DNA from: an uncultured bacterium
GTDB taxonomy: Bacteria > Bacillota > Clostridia > Lachnospirales > Lachnospiraceae
DNA length: 64,000 bases
NCBI GenBank assembly: GCA_947073545.1
Contig: CAMTMP010000001.1
Span: 1 to 64,000 of the forward strand
Direction of reading: 5' to 3'
Part shown: positions 45,112 through 54,003 of the stretch, piece after piece
How the letters are laid out: the number at the start of each line of letters is the position of its first letter
Numbering within the stretch: the stretch's first letter is position 1
Notes under the pieces: generated by a model
The model's input: only the letters and a program-made list of their open reading frames with translations
Databases searched by the model: none
Told to the model about the DNA's origin: nothing
Translations under genes and position numbers: made by a program

Positions 45112-46212
45112 TCATAATTTCTCTGGTTTATAGCTTTCCACATCTGCAAGCAGTTTCTCCCACGCGTCCTCGTGCTCCACATAGTAGATGGGACATTTCT
45201 TACCGCCGCAGTCATAATGCCGCAGAATATCGTCCGCCGACAAATGATATTCCTGTGTCAGCCATGCCAGTGTATGTACCAGCGTATCATAGGTTTCCTG
45301 CGTAAACTTCCCGTCCTCGTCCAGATAGCAGCACTCTATGGAAATCGAATCCTCATTTCTGGTAGCCACCGCATAGGCCTGCTCCTCTAACGGTATGCAC
45401 TGGATCAGTTCACCCTCATAACCGATGATGAAATGTGCGCTTGCAGAACGCTCCTGTGTCTCGGCAAGATTGGCAAAATAACTGCGGTTCTGCGCCGCCG
45501 AGGTGCCCGGATTGGCAGTATAATGCACAAAAACGCTCTTGATCTTTTTCAGTTCCGTGCCGGGTCTGGAAAAATCGTTTGGTTCCAGATAATCCGTTAT
45601 GATCGACGGCGGCTGAATCCGGTTCTCTTCAATCTTTTCCGACACAATCTCTACAATGCCCCTGCCACTGCTGATTTTATCCTTGTGCATCATACGGTAA
45701 ACCGCCCCTGTGGTCTGGTAAATCAAAATCAGGCACACACCAATCACAAGAAATAGGAACAAACGGTAAAGATTCAGCCGCCTTTTCTTCGCCCTGCGTC
45801 CTTTGATGGCGCTGACCGGACGCGGATTACCTGCGGTTTGGCGGTTTGGCTGTGGTCTCTTGCGGGAATGTCTTTGTCCGGAGCGAACCTGCTCACGGTC
45901 TGCAAGCCGCATCATCCGGGAATTGTCATTCTCTCTGGAAATCTCCCACAGATCCAGATTCTCCAAGCCGTCCCTGTCGGCGCTGCGGCGGCTTGCGCTT
46001 TCTTTGCCGTTTCGTGCGCTCCTGTATGCGCCGCTGCATGCTCTCTTCTGCGAACCGCCGCCATAAATAACGCTTATATTGTCTCTTGCGCTTTTCCCGC
46101 GCGCACTTCCTGTCCTGCTTCCCGTTGCGCCCTGTTTTCTGCGTCTTTCTGCGGCATATTCCGCCCTGTCCCGCGGGACACTTCTCGCGTCGCTCCTCTG
46201 TGCCTGTCCCAT
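45112..46212 (-). CDS. membrane-anchored N-acetylmuramoyl-L-alanine amidase (Amidase_2)
   Basis: 366 residues from ATG 46212 (GAGGGGG upstream). Residues 1-150 are a highly basic, Arg/Ser-rich cytoplasmic region; a helix at about 152-172 (FLFLVIGVCLILIYQTT) follows. The outer amidase domain (VFVHYTANPGTSAAQNRSYF, SAHFIIGYEGELIQCIPLEE, SISIECCYLDEDGKF, ILRHYDCGGKKCP) retains the zinc histidines. It cleaves peptide stems from peptidoglycan. The basic tail of such length is unusual. Confidence 0.85.
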   Translation of the reverse strand: MGQAQRSDARSVPRDRAEYAAERRRKQGATGSRTGSARGKSARDNISVIYGGGSQKRACSGAYRSARNGKESASRRSADRDGLENLDLWEISRENDNSRMMRLADREQVRSGQRHSRKRPQPNRQTAGNPRPVSAIKGRRAKKRRLNLYRLFLFLVIGVCLILIYQTTGAVYRMMHKDKISSGRGIVEIVSEKIEENRIQPPSIITDYLEPNDFSRPGTELKKIKSVFVHYTANPGTSAAQNRSYFANLAETQERSASAHFIIGYEGELIQCIPLEEQAYAVATRNEDSISIECCYLDEDGKFTQETYDTLVHTLAWLTQEYHLSADDILRHYDCGGKKCPIYYVEHEDAWEKLLADVESYKPEKL

Positions 46213-46239
46213 GTGTTCCCCCTCTTTTGTACTTCTCAC

Positions 46240-46388
46240 ACTAACCTCCATGTCGCTGCTTTACAGCGACACAAATCCGTGCGGAGAATGTCGTATTTCA
46301 GGCATTCTCCTGCGTGAAACTTAGTACTTCTTAGCGAAGCAGCCTCTGCTGCTGAGCTTTAGAAGTGCTTTTCATGCTATTGTAGTAT
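46240..46388 (-). repeat. leader hairpin repeat (family A), amidase copy
   Basis: GGAGAATGTC and GGCATTCTCC hairpin, TTAGTACTTCTTAGCGAAGC, AGCCTCTGCTGCTGAG and the outer CCATGTCGCTGCTT part match the galK copy. It lies directly upstream of the amidase gene. Confidence 0.8.
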
Positions 46389-46477
46389 GTCAATCTTTAA
46401 AATTTCTCTAAAAATCGACACTCTTCTACGCTTTTATATATTAGAGCGGGGAACTTAAGAAAAAGGTTACATAATTC

Positions 46478-48838
46478 TTAATATTTTTTTATTTTTATGC
46501 CCTCCACCGCTGCGTGCAGCGCAGACAGCCCATCCCGAAACCTCTGATCGTCCTCGTAATCCGCATCCTGCAATCCCGGCAGATCTTTTTCCAGCTCCTC
46601 CCGGTGATAAGAGATCATCATAGAACCATCTCCACCAGGATGCTGCATCTTAACGGCAATCTCCTCCACATTCCCGATCGAGTAAAACAACATCGCCGCG
46701 TTAAAGTACAGTGTATCCTGATCTTCCTTTGTAAAAGAATCTGTGCTCATTTCATAATCAACACACAGAGAATACGGTTTCTCCAACGTCTGCATGGAAA
46801 ATCCCCCCGAGCGATTCAGTGTGGGCGGCAGAGGCAGAGCTTCAAGCAGCGCGCCCACTTTGGCATTGTCTCCCACATAAGGCGTGCGGTTCGCGGTCAG
46901 CGCGTCAAACAACGCCTCCCGTCTCTCCCGGTTCAAACTCAGAACGACCACCTGGTCCTTCACCGCCATTAACTCTCTGTCAATAAGCGCCATCTCTTCC
47001 CGGTATTTCTCATTTACCCTGCTGTCATAGTCCGCCCTGACATAAACATAGCATCTGTTATCAAGCTGATCTATATTAACCTCAACCGGCTGGTAAGTCA
47101 TCGTCGTGATCTGCTCGTTTGGCAGATAGTCTATCGAGCCCTCTTCCTGTGCCTCCTCTGTGTTATGGGTATCATCATCTATCATATACGTCGTATCGTC
47201 GTCTACGATATAAGTTGTATCGTTGTTACTGTCTGTGCCGGGCACACCTGCAGGTGCCTCACTCTCAGCCTCTTCGTTCTCTGCCGGTGTATAAGTATGT
47301 GCGCTCTCTAACTCTAAAATAGCTTCTTCCGGAATATAAATATCCTCATGTCCTAAAACGCCCTGCGCCGCGGGCGTATAGGTATGCTCCGTCCTCGACA
47401 ACGGCTCTCCCAGATAAGCCCACAAAATGTAATTACAGCCTTTGTCTCCGATCGGCAAAACCTCCCGCCCCTCATCCACCAGCTCCAGCGCGTCTCTGAG
47501 CGGCATTCTGGAAAATCTGCCCACTTCCTCCTGTGCGGCAATATGATATATAATGACCTCGTCATTTTCATTTTCCACCACACAACCGCTGATGCCGCCG
47601 ATACTTGCAGGCAGCGGTATCTGCATATCCGCCCCCGTGACCAAAAGGCCCTCCTGCGCGTCTACCACCGTCCCGTGAAATCTGGCGTCCTTCGTAAAAA
47701 CAAAGAGACACACCGCCGCAATGAGGCATAACACCCCCGCCACCGCCGCATAGAAAACCTTTGGCTCTTTCACGATAAACTGAATCCGCTCTTTTACGCT
47801 CTTTCCGCTTCCGGTCATAGTGGTAGCCGTGCAGACCAGATCAGAAACACGCCCCTTTCTCGTGATAATGGAGAGCAGTGTCTCCCCATAAGAAATGCGC
47901 TCCTCCTCTCCCAGCAGGGCAATCGCCCCCTCGTCGCAGGCCAACTCGCAGTCCCGTTTAGAGCAGACCGCAGCGACCCATACCAATGGATGAAACCAGT
48001 ACACCGTTACCAGCACAGTGCGCAGGAGCGCCCAAAAACTGTCTCCATGTTTTTTGTGTACAATCTCATGGATAACCACATGACGCAGTCTCTCGGCATC
48101 GTCAATTACATCCGCAGTCAGATATACCGCTTCGCGCCCAAAAAATCCATACAGACAGGGGGAAGAAATGCCCTCCGCCAGATATACGGCCGGCAAACGA
48201 CCTTTTCTTCCAAAAGGACGGCGGCGTTTCTCCTGTCCCTGTGAAATGCTTTCAGCCTGCAAATCTGCATCGGCCTTACTTTCTCCACCTAAAGGTTCGC
48301 TGCCCTCTGAAAAAACAGCTTTCATGCTTTCCGGCAGATCGTAAGGCTGTCTTTCCTTTCTCAATCTGTGGCTGAACACGATATTGGTGATCAGAATCCA
48401 CATACCTACTATAAACGCGCCGATTCCCCATATAAACCAAAAGACATCCAGTCTGGAAAAGCCCAACGTTCCTGCCATAAACACGGACGTCGGCCCATCG
48501 TCCGGCATACCTTCAAGTGTCTCTCTGATCTCATCCGTGGTAAACAGCCGGAATAAGATGCTGTTTGAGCGCATAGATATCTGAATAGGCTCCTCCAGTC
48601 GGATGGTTTCCTCTAGCCTCTGTGTGATGCCGCTCTCGTCCTCCTCCACCAGATCCATCAGGCGGAATCGGGAAAACGAGCCTAAGTCAAACTCGGCAGA
48701 AACCGGAATTACCAGTCGAAGCGCCACCAAAAGCCAGACCGCATACTGCATTCTGCTGCTGATTTTTCCGCGGAATACCCGCCGGATCAGTAGGATGCAC
48801 AATATCAGAACCGTTGACGTTATCAGTACCTCTCTCAT
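46478..48838 (-). CDS. BlaR1-like M56 metallopeptidase sensor with DUF4825-like C terminus
   Basis: 786 residues. Four membrane helices and a cytoplasmic-facing zinc protease (VVIHEIVHKKHGDSFWALLR, HEIVH; CSKRDCELACDEGAIALLGE) match BlaR1/MecR1. A fifth helix (about 365-385) leads to an outer region with an acidic, Thr-rich linker (NDTTYIVDDDTTYMIDDD) and two domains that differ from the penicillin-binding sensor. It therefore probably senses something other than beta-lactams. It is paired with the BlaI-type repressor 47 bases upstream. Confidence 0.85.
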   Translation of the reverse strand: MREVLITSTVLILCILLIRRVFRGKISSRMQYAVWLLVALRLVIPVSAEFDLGSFSRFRLMDLVEEDESGITQRLEETIRLEEPIQISMRSNSILFRLFTTDEIRETLEGMPDDGPTSVFMAGTLGFSRLDVFWFIWGIGAFIVGMWILITNIVFSHRLRKERQPYDLPESMKAVFSEGSEPLGGESKADADLQAESISQGQEKRRRPFGRKGRLPAVYLAEGISSPCLYGFFGREAVYLTADVIDDAERLRHVVIHEIVHKKHGDSFWALLRTVLVTVYWFHPLVWVAAVCSKRDCELACDEGAIALLGEEERISYGETLLSIITRKGRVSDLVCTATTMTGSGKSVKERIQFIVKEPKVFYAAVAGVLCLIAAVCLFVFTKDARFHGTVVDAQEGLLVTGADMQIPLPASIGGISGCVVENENDEVIIYHIAAQEEVGRFSRMPLRDALELVDEGREVLPIGDKGCNYILWAYLGEPLSRTEHTYTPAAQGVLGHEDIYIPEEAILELESAHTYTPAENEEAESEAPAGVPGTDSNNDTTYIVDDDTTYMIDDDTHNTEEAQEEGSIDYLPNEQITTMTYQPVEVNIDQLDNRCYVYVRADYDSRVNEKYREEMALIDRELMAVKDQVVVLSLNRERREALFDALTANRTPYVGDNAKVGALLEALPLPPTLNRSGGFSMQTLEKPYSLCVDYEMSTDSFTKEDQDTLYFNAAMLFYSIGNVEEIAVKMQHPGGDGSMMISYHREELEKDLPGLQDADYEDDQRFRDGLSALHAAVEGIKIKKY

Positions 48839-48885
48839 AGTTTCCTCCCTTTTAGCCTCTCCTTAAGCCTGCCGCTCCACCGCAA

Positions 48886-49296
48886 TCAGTTCCCGTCTTC
48901 GCGCTCACTTCGCGCCTCACCGTGTCCCGCCCGCTTTTTTCGCGCCTGATCCAAAATACCGTAAAGCTCCTGTATCTCCTCCTCAGACAACGCCTGATCC
49001 TCCACCATAGCGTTAACCATCATTCCCAGACTGCCCCTGTAAACCTTCTGCAAAAATCCCCGCGTTTCCTGCATGGAGACTTCCTCCCTGGCCAACAGTG
49101 GATAAAAAATCTTTGCACGTCCGCCGTCCCTGTGGGCAACCGCACCCTTTTTTTCCATGCGGGAAAGCATGGTAATCACAATATGCTTATCCCAGCCTGT
49201 TTCTTTTCCCAACGCATTTTTCAATTCTGTGATCGTGCTCTCACGCTCCCAGAGTTGATTCATAATTTTCCATTCCCCATCCGATAAACTGACCAC
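48886..49296 (-). CDS. BlaI/MecI/CopY-family repressor
   Basis: 136 residues, GTG start at 49296. SDGEWKIMNQLWERESTITE, GWDKHIVITMLSRMEKKGAV and DGGRAKIFYPLLAREE are the family wing-helix; the C terminus dimerises. The protease downstream would inactivate it. It is expected to bind the GGTATAC palindrome upstream. Confidence 0.9.
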   Translation of the reverse strand: MVSLSDGEWKIMNQLWERESTITELKNALGKETGWDKHIVITMLSRMEKKGAVAHRDGGRAKIFYPLLAREEVSMQETRGFLQKVYRGSLGMMVNAMVEDQALSEEEIQELYGILDQARKKRAGHGEARSEREDGN

Positions 49297-49418
49297 TCTG
49301 TTTTCCGTCCTTTCTCCTGCATCTTTTGCACACCAGCCTTTTTACGGGAAATAACGCAGACCGGCTCACACATCATGTAGATCCCTGTTTCTTGTTCAAG
49401 ACTCCATTTCCATTTTTT

Positions 49419-49436
49419 GGTATACGTGTGTATACC
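49419..49436. promoter_or_regulatory. operator palindrome for the BlaI-type repressor
   Basis: GGTATAC and GTATACC are exact inverted arms with a four-base spacer, lying just after the predicted start point. Another GGTATAC half-site lies inside the promoter spacer (49460-49466). Confidence 0.72.
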
Positions 49437-49446
49437 TTTTGACAGT

Positions 49447-49475
49447 ATCATACACTTCAGGTATACGCCTGTCAA
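49447..49475 (-). promoter_or_regulatory. promoter of blaI-blaR1-like operon
   Basis: TTGACA (49470-49475) and TATGAT (49447-49452) on the minus strand with 17 bases between. It is flanked and overlapped by GGTATAC sites. The rest of the 49297-49653 gap is leader plus the terminator of the next gene; short open frames there cross these sites and are not genes. Confidence 0.78.
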
Positions 49476-49555
49476 CCCTTTATTTTTTGTGAACTGACAA
49501 TCGGCGGCTTGCCTGTCTCATCATTTTCTTTCTTATTTTTCCCATTGCGATGATA

Positions 49556-49598
49556 CGCAAAAATAGAGCAGGAAACCCACAAACCGGATCTCCTGCTC
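49556..49598 (-). terminator. terminator after the 146-residue membrane protein gene
   Basis: GAGCAGGA and TCCTGCTC form the stem; on the minus strand it is followed by TATTTTTG. Confidence 0.78.
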
Positions 49599-49653
49599 TC
49601 ATTTTTCATCCATATTTTCCTATGCGCTGTCCGACATTTCAGTCCTGCATCTC

Positions 49654-50094
49654 TCAAAAACCTTCACTGTACTTCCGGTACAGCTCTTCCAATTCCGCCT
49701 GATCCTGTTCAGAAACGTTTTCCTGCAGGTACTCTTTGACCTCCGACAACGATTCCCTGTCCACGCCTTCCCCGACAATTTCCATCACATCGGAGAGTGT
49801 GTCGCTGTCCGCATAGCGTTCAATGATCTCAACCGCTTTCTCTTTGTCGCCCTCATCCATGCCATTGACGATCTCTTTGGCTTTCTCTGCCGCCTGCGAA
49901 TCACCGGTACTCTCAAGCGCCTGTTTGACGGCCTGCTCCATCATCGTTTCGGAAACTTTCTTTGTCACGGCATGTTTTACCGTTCCTGTCAGCGCACCGC
50001 TGGCAATGCCGATCGCCAAGGCAAGACCGACCCCAAGCAAAAGCCCCAGAAAAATCACCGGAATAAGCCTTTTTTTCTTCTTTTTCCTGCTCAT
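49654..50094 (-). CDS. hypothetical single-helix membrane protein
   Basis: 146 residues starting MSRKKKKKRLIPVIFLGLLL, with GGGAG upstream; one helix at about 10-32. The rest is an acidic, helical outer domain (VSETMMEQAVKQALESTGDS, EKAVEIIERYADSDTLSDVM). No family is recognised with certainty. It lies 76 bases after proS and may share its transcript. Confidence 0.7.
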   Translation of the reverse strand: MSRKKKKKRLIPVIFLGLLLGVGLALAIGIASGALTGTVKHAVTKKVSETMMEQAVKQALESTGDSQAAEKAKEIVNGMDEGDKEKAVEIIERYADSDTLSDVMEIVGEGVDRESLSEVKEYLQENVSEQDQAELEELYRKYSEGF

Positions 50095-50170
50095 TTCTTC
50101 TCTCCCATATGCACAGTCTATTCGGACAGTACACAAAACAGTACTCTGTCATTGCGGCAAACGCGGAAAA

Positions 50171-51601
50171 TCAATATGCCCTGCCCCAGTAAACCATCTT
50201 TTTCGCAGGCTTGCCACAGCATACGCAGGTATCGCCGACCTGCTCCTGTTCAAACGGCATACACCGGCTGGTAACTGCCATCTCTTCCTTGATCTGATCC
50301 TCGCAGGCCTGCTCACCGCACCACATAGCTTTCACAAAACCGGACTTTTCCGCAAACAGGCTGCGGAAGGTCTCCATGTCTTTCGCCTCGTAAGTGTGCT
50401 CCTCTCTGTGCGCTCTGGCACGCTCCAGCATTTCCTTCTGCATCAGGTCGAGAATTTCCCCGGCCTTTGTCTCAATCTCATCCAGCGAAACTTCTATCTT
50501 TTCTCTGGTATCCCGGCGGCAGATTACACATTTGCCGACTTCTATATCTTTCGGTCCGATCTCCACACGAATCGGAATGCCGCGCATCTCCTGTTCGGAA
50601 AATTTCCAGCCCGGGCTCTTGTCTGTGTCGTCCACTTTCACACGGAACGCGCGCAGTCTGTCCTTTAGTTCATAGGCCTTATCCAGCACACCTTCTTTCT
50701 TCTGCTGGATCGGAATCACCATAATCTGGGTCGGTGCAATCCTAGGCGGCAGCACCAGCCCGGAATTGTCGCCGTGCACCATAATCACCGCACCGATCAG
50801 GCGGGTCGTAGTTCCCCAAGAAGTCTGATGCACATATTTTAAAGTATTGTCCTTATCCGTAAACTGTATACCAAAAGCCTTCGCAAAGCCGTCACCGAAA
50901 TTGTGGCTGGTGCCGGACTGCAATGCCTTGCCGTCATGCATCAGCGCCTCAATCGTATAAGTGGCAATCGCTCCCGCAAATTTTTCTTTGTCCGTCTTGC
51001 GGCCTTTGATCACGGGAATCGCCAGCACCTCCTCACAGAAATCAGCGTAGACGTTTAACATCTGAATTGTCCGCTCCTCCGCCTCCTCTGCCGTAGCGTG
51101 AGCCGTATGTCCCTCCTGCCACAAAAATTCGCGGCTCCGAAGAAACGGTCTTGTCTCCTTCTCCCAGCGCACCACCGAACACCACTGGTTACACACCTGC
51201 GGCAGATCACGGTAAGACTGCACCGCATTCTTATAATAATCGCAAAACAGCGTCTCGGAAGTAGGTCTGACACAAAGCCTTTCCTGCAAAGGCTGCATGC
51301 CGCCGTGGGTCACCCATGCCACCTCCGGCGCAAAACCCTCCACATGATCTTTCTCCTTATTCAACAGGCTCTCCGGAATAAACATGGGTAAATACACATT
51401 CTCTACACCCGTCGCCTTAAAACGGTCGTCCATCTGCCGCTGAATCAACTCCCAGATCGCATAGCCCGCAGGTTTAAATACCATACATCCCTTGATGCTG
51501 GTGTAATCCAGAAGCTCCGCCTTCTTCACCACATCCGTGTACCACTGCGCAAAATCATCCTCCATCGCCGTGATCGCTTCCACTAACTTTTTGTCCGCCA
51601 T
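50171..51601 (-). CDS. proS: proline--tRNA ligase, archaeal/eukaryote-like type
   Basis: 476 residues. This is the short ProS form without an editing insert: [74 protein letters not shown]. The C-terminal zinc-type domain ends in the usual aromatic (YWGRAY). It charges tRNA-Pro. A T-box controls it, with the 122-bp repeat element between the T-box terminator and the start codon. Confidence 0.95.
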   Translation of the reverse strand: MADKKLVEAITAMEDDFAQWYTDVVKKAELLDYTSIKGCMVFKPAGYAIWELIQRQMDDRFKATGVENVYLPMFIPESLLNKEKDHVEGFAPEVAWVTHGGMQPLQERLCVRPTSETLFCDYYKNAVQSYRDLPQVCNQWCSVVRWEKETRPFLRSREFLWQEGHTAHATAEEAEERTIQMLNVYADFCEEVLAIPVIKGRKTDKEKFAGAIATYTIEALMHDGKALQSGTSHNFGDGFAKAFGIQFTDKDNTLKYVHQTSWGTTTRLIGAVIMVHGDNSGLVLPPRIAPTQIMVIPIQQKKEGVLDKAYELKDRLRAFRVKVDDTDKSPGWKFSEQEMRGIPIRVEIGPKDIEVGKCVICRRDTREKIEVSLDEIETKAGEILDLMQKEMLERARAHREEHTYEAKDMETFRSLFAEKSGFVKAMWCGEQACEDQIKEEMAVTSRCMPFEQEQVGDTCVCCGKPAKKMVYWGRAY

Positions 51602-51636
51602 ACTCTCCTCCTTATCTGTCTTCTGACTCCGCTCTT

Positions 51637-51758
51637 CGCATAAGCAGACTCAAGATGCTCCGCATCTTTCCCTCGCGTTGCTCGTCATAAATTGTCACTG
51701 TCAGTCTTGCATGCAGGCATGCAGCCTGTCCGTGCCGCTTTCTGACTCTGCTTATGCG
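51637..51758. repeat. 122-bp MITE-like element (family B), proS copy
   Basis: Ends in exact 12-bp inverted repeats, CGCATAAGCAGA and TCTGCTTATGCG. It contains ATGCTCCGCATCTTT and GTTGCTCGTCA, both also present in the second copy at 55122-55243, which is the same length. No target duplication or reading frame is evident. Confidence 0.75.
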
Positions 51759-51761
51759 CGC

Positions 51762-52023
51762 AAAAAACCGCCGGAGTTTCTATCCCTTAGGGACCGAAAT
51801 CTCGGCGGTACCACCCTGATTAATGCACTTACATGCACTCTGCTTCTCTTACCGTTATCGCCGGTGCTACGCTGTGCTCCTCACACAGGGCTCCAAGGCC
51901 GGTTCCGGACAGTTCCCGTGAAAGCCTCCCACCAACGGCTCTCTCTCTGCAACGTTTTCCCATCCGTACTATTCTCTTCATCGCCATGTTCTGCTATCAC
52001 ATCAGCCGTTCCGGCTGCATTTT
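51762..52023 (-). ncRNA. T-box riboswitch controlling proS
   Basis: The minus strand reads AGGGTGGTACCGCC, the T-box core that pairs with the tRNA acceptor end. It is followed by a terminator hairpin and TTTTTT (51762-51809). Upstream, GAAGAGAATAGTAC and the stem I end GAACCGGCCTTGGAGCC are present. The likely specifier is CCG, matching proline; this was read by position, not by folding. Uncharged tRNA-Pro should allow proS read-through. Confidence 0.92.
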
Positions 52024-52029
52024 CCATTC

Positions 52030-52058
52030 ATTTTAGCCGCATGAACCGATTTTGTCAA
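52030..52058 (-). promoter_or_regulatory. promoter of the proS T-box transcript
   Basis: TTGACA (52053-52058) and TAAAAT (52030-52035) with a 17-base spacer on the minus strand. The predicted start lies near 52023, just at the 5' end of the T-box stem I. Confidence 0.82.
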
Positions 52059-52117
52059 CTGTTATTATTGTTTTCCCACAACAAACGCATGAACGTTTTC
52101 ATCCCCATGATCACGCG

Positions 52118-52310
52118 TTTTGTAGTTTTTTAAAATGATAATTCTTCAGGATACTCAGGCTCCATTTCCTGATGATGTTCTGGTTCTGAGCTGCCTGTTT
52201 ATCCAACGTTGTACATCTTCCCGGAATGTTACATCCAGATGCCAGTGCATGCTCTCTATACTCCAGTGTCCCCTTGCCGCCCGTTTGAAAGTCACTATTC
52301 CTGCCCACTC
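52118..52310 (-). pseudogene. ISAs1-like transposase C-terminal remnant
   Basis: One frame reads RAARGHWSIESMHWHLDVTF followed by REDVQ, the conserved HW-x-IE...HW-x-LDVTF-x-ED block of ISAs1-type DDE transposases. The continuation LDKQAAQNQNIIRKWSLSIL is in the next frame, so there is a one-base shift. Start and end of the gene are missing. It abuts and slightly overlaps the 3' end of the O-antigen-ligase-like gene. Confidence 0.78.
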
Positions 52311-53935
52311 TTCTCCCTTAAAAGATACTCTCCCACTCCCAACAGCAAAAACACAAAGGGCGTGCAGCACACCTGCTGGTAACAGAAAAAATTATACGCC
52401 ATATAGGACACCGCCGAAGCCGCCGCCCCCACCAGAAAATAATCCTGCTGCCATGCCCGCAGATATCTCCTGACCGCCGATACAAAAATACCTATGTAGA
52501 AAAACGCCCCAAATATTCCCGTATTAACCAGCGTCGTCAACCATTCATTGTGCCCGTTGGTAAGGACTTTATCTCCCCAGAGAAGGTGTGCTTCCTCCCC
52601 GTGAACAGCCGCCACATAACTGCTGAAGCAATCCGGCCCCACGCCGAAAAATTTATGAAGCACGCTCTCCCCGGCAAACACCCTGACGGCAAAACTCCAA
52701 ATCCGCCCCCTGCCGTTCCCCCACGTATCATTCCAATTAAAATAGGACACCGCGCTGAGTTTTTCACTAAGCCCGCCGGATAAAACCCCTTTCGCCTGCA
52801 GAACAATCAGTCCAATGGTAATTATCACAACCGCTCCCGCCGTGAACACAGCCGCCCGGCCCACCCACTGCATCCGCACCGCCGGATAAGGTCTGTTTCT
52901 CCTTCCATACAAAAAAATACAAAAAAGCAGACAAAATCCCAGAAGAATCCATGTAAAATTTCCGTCCAGAATCAAGGCAGTTATAAAATCATACGTTAAA
53001 TCCGGATTGGGATGAATCCGCATCAAAAAATGCATAACCTTGCCGACCGCAAAGAAGAGTGTGCACACCTCCGCGAATCGATTCAGCGTCTCCCTTTTCT
53101 TTACACAGACCCAAAAGAAAACAAGCATAAAACCGGCTAAGGCAAAATATGCGCTGTCGCTGTTCTGCGTTACCAGAGAGGCAAAGCCCACTACGGTATA
53201 AATGCCGCCCAGAACCCGCCAAAGAGTCTCCTTCGCAAAGAGAAACACCGCCACACCCACCGGCAGCGCCACCACAAGATAACTGGCATACCATGTCGCC
53301 TGCCCCATGGTGGAAAGAAACTGCGCCATCTGGCTGCCACTCAATCCCTCATAAAATCCGATGGGATCTATCAGCATACGATGTAAATCCGCAACTAGGA
53401 ACACCACCAGCGCCGATCCGCAAAAAACCGCCAAAATCCTGCTGTAATGCCCACCAAATCGGGAAACCGCCAGATAAATCAAAACGAAACTAAGCTGTGA
53501 CATCCAGCCCATGTTCCAGCCAAAGCTTCCCCAAAGCGCATCCTCGTAAAACCCGCCGGACACTACAGCTGCCGTTGAAAAAAGCAAGTAGGCCAGCACG
53601 CAGAAATCGGTAACGGACAACCGCTTCTTTAAGGAATTGAGAAAGTCAGCCGTAAACGGATTCTGCGGCCGTCGTCCCTCGTGAAGCCGCACAAACAGCC
53701 AAGCCGCGCCCACCGCAAAAAAAACAGAAAACCCGGGCAGCATCACCGTCCTGTAAGCCGCAAACTTCGCATTGCCGATCTGGTTATAGCCGTCCTTTGC
53801 GTAAAAGGAAACTGCCACACACATTAGCGCCATAACTGCCGCAGTTATGTATTCCATCCACATTTCTAAAATTTCCTGCCCGGATACTCTTGTTGTATTT
53901 TTCCTATTTTTTCTTTTTTTCACTTTATTGCTCAT
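52295..53935 (-). CDS. O-antigen ligase/polymerase-like membrane protein (Wzy_C)
   Basis: 546 residues with about 12-13 membrane helices. The family region is the large outer loop GNGRGRIWSFAVRVFAGESV, FFGVGPDCFSSYV and LTNGHNEWLTTLVNTGIFGA, with the R-x-x-W and H-N-E patterns of PF04932. In Gram-positive bacteria these ligate or polymerise surface glycans or lipid-linked sugars. It is about 29 kb from the glycan locus, so any link is speculative. The IS remnant overlaps its last codons. Confidence 0.85.
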   Translation of the reverse strand: MSNKVKKRKNRKNTTRVSGQEILEMWMEYITAAVMALMCVAVSFYAKDGYNQIGNAKFAAYRTVMLPGFSVFFAVGAAWLFVRLHEGRRPQNPFTADFLNSLKKRLSVTDFCVLAYLLFSTAAVVSGGFYEDALWGSFGWNMGWMSQLSFVLIYLAVSRFGGHYSRILAVFCGSALVVFLVADLHRMLIDPIGFYEGLSGSQMAQFLSTMGQATWYASYLVVALPVGVAVFLFAKETLWRVLGGIYTVVGFASLVTQNSDSAYFALAGFMLVFFWVCVKKRETLNRFAEVCTLFFAVGKVMHFLMRIHPNPDLTYDFITALILDGNFTWILLGFCLLFCIFLYGRRNRPYPAVRMQWVGRAAVFTAGAVVIITIGLIVLQAKGVLSGGLSEKLSAVSYFNWNDTWGNGRGRIWSFAVRVFAGESVLHKFFGVGPDCFSSYVAAVHGEEAHLLWGDKVLTNGHNEWLTTLVNTGIFGAFFYIGIFVSAVRRYLRAWQQDYFLVGAAASAVSYMAYNFFCYQQVCCTPFVFLLLGVGEYLLREKSGQE

Positions 53936-54003
53936 AATTTGTATTTTCCCTTTTTCAACTTCCGGTTAAAACTCCGGGCTTGTTTTTCTTTGCGACTTCT
54001 ATG

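Noticed and set aside
49260..49657. Two short minus-strand frames between blaI and the membrane protein gene
   Set aside because: They cross a consensus promoter, an operator palindrome and a terminator, so the stretch is regulatory.
51637..51758. Family B element as a plain terminator
   Set aside because: The proS T-box already has its own terminator, the element has no T run, and a same-length copy occurs elsewhere.
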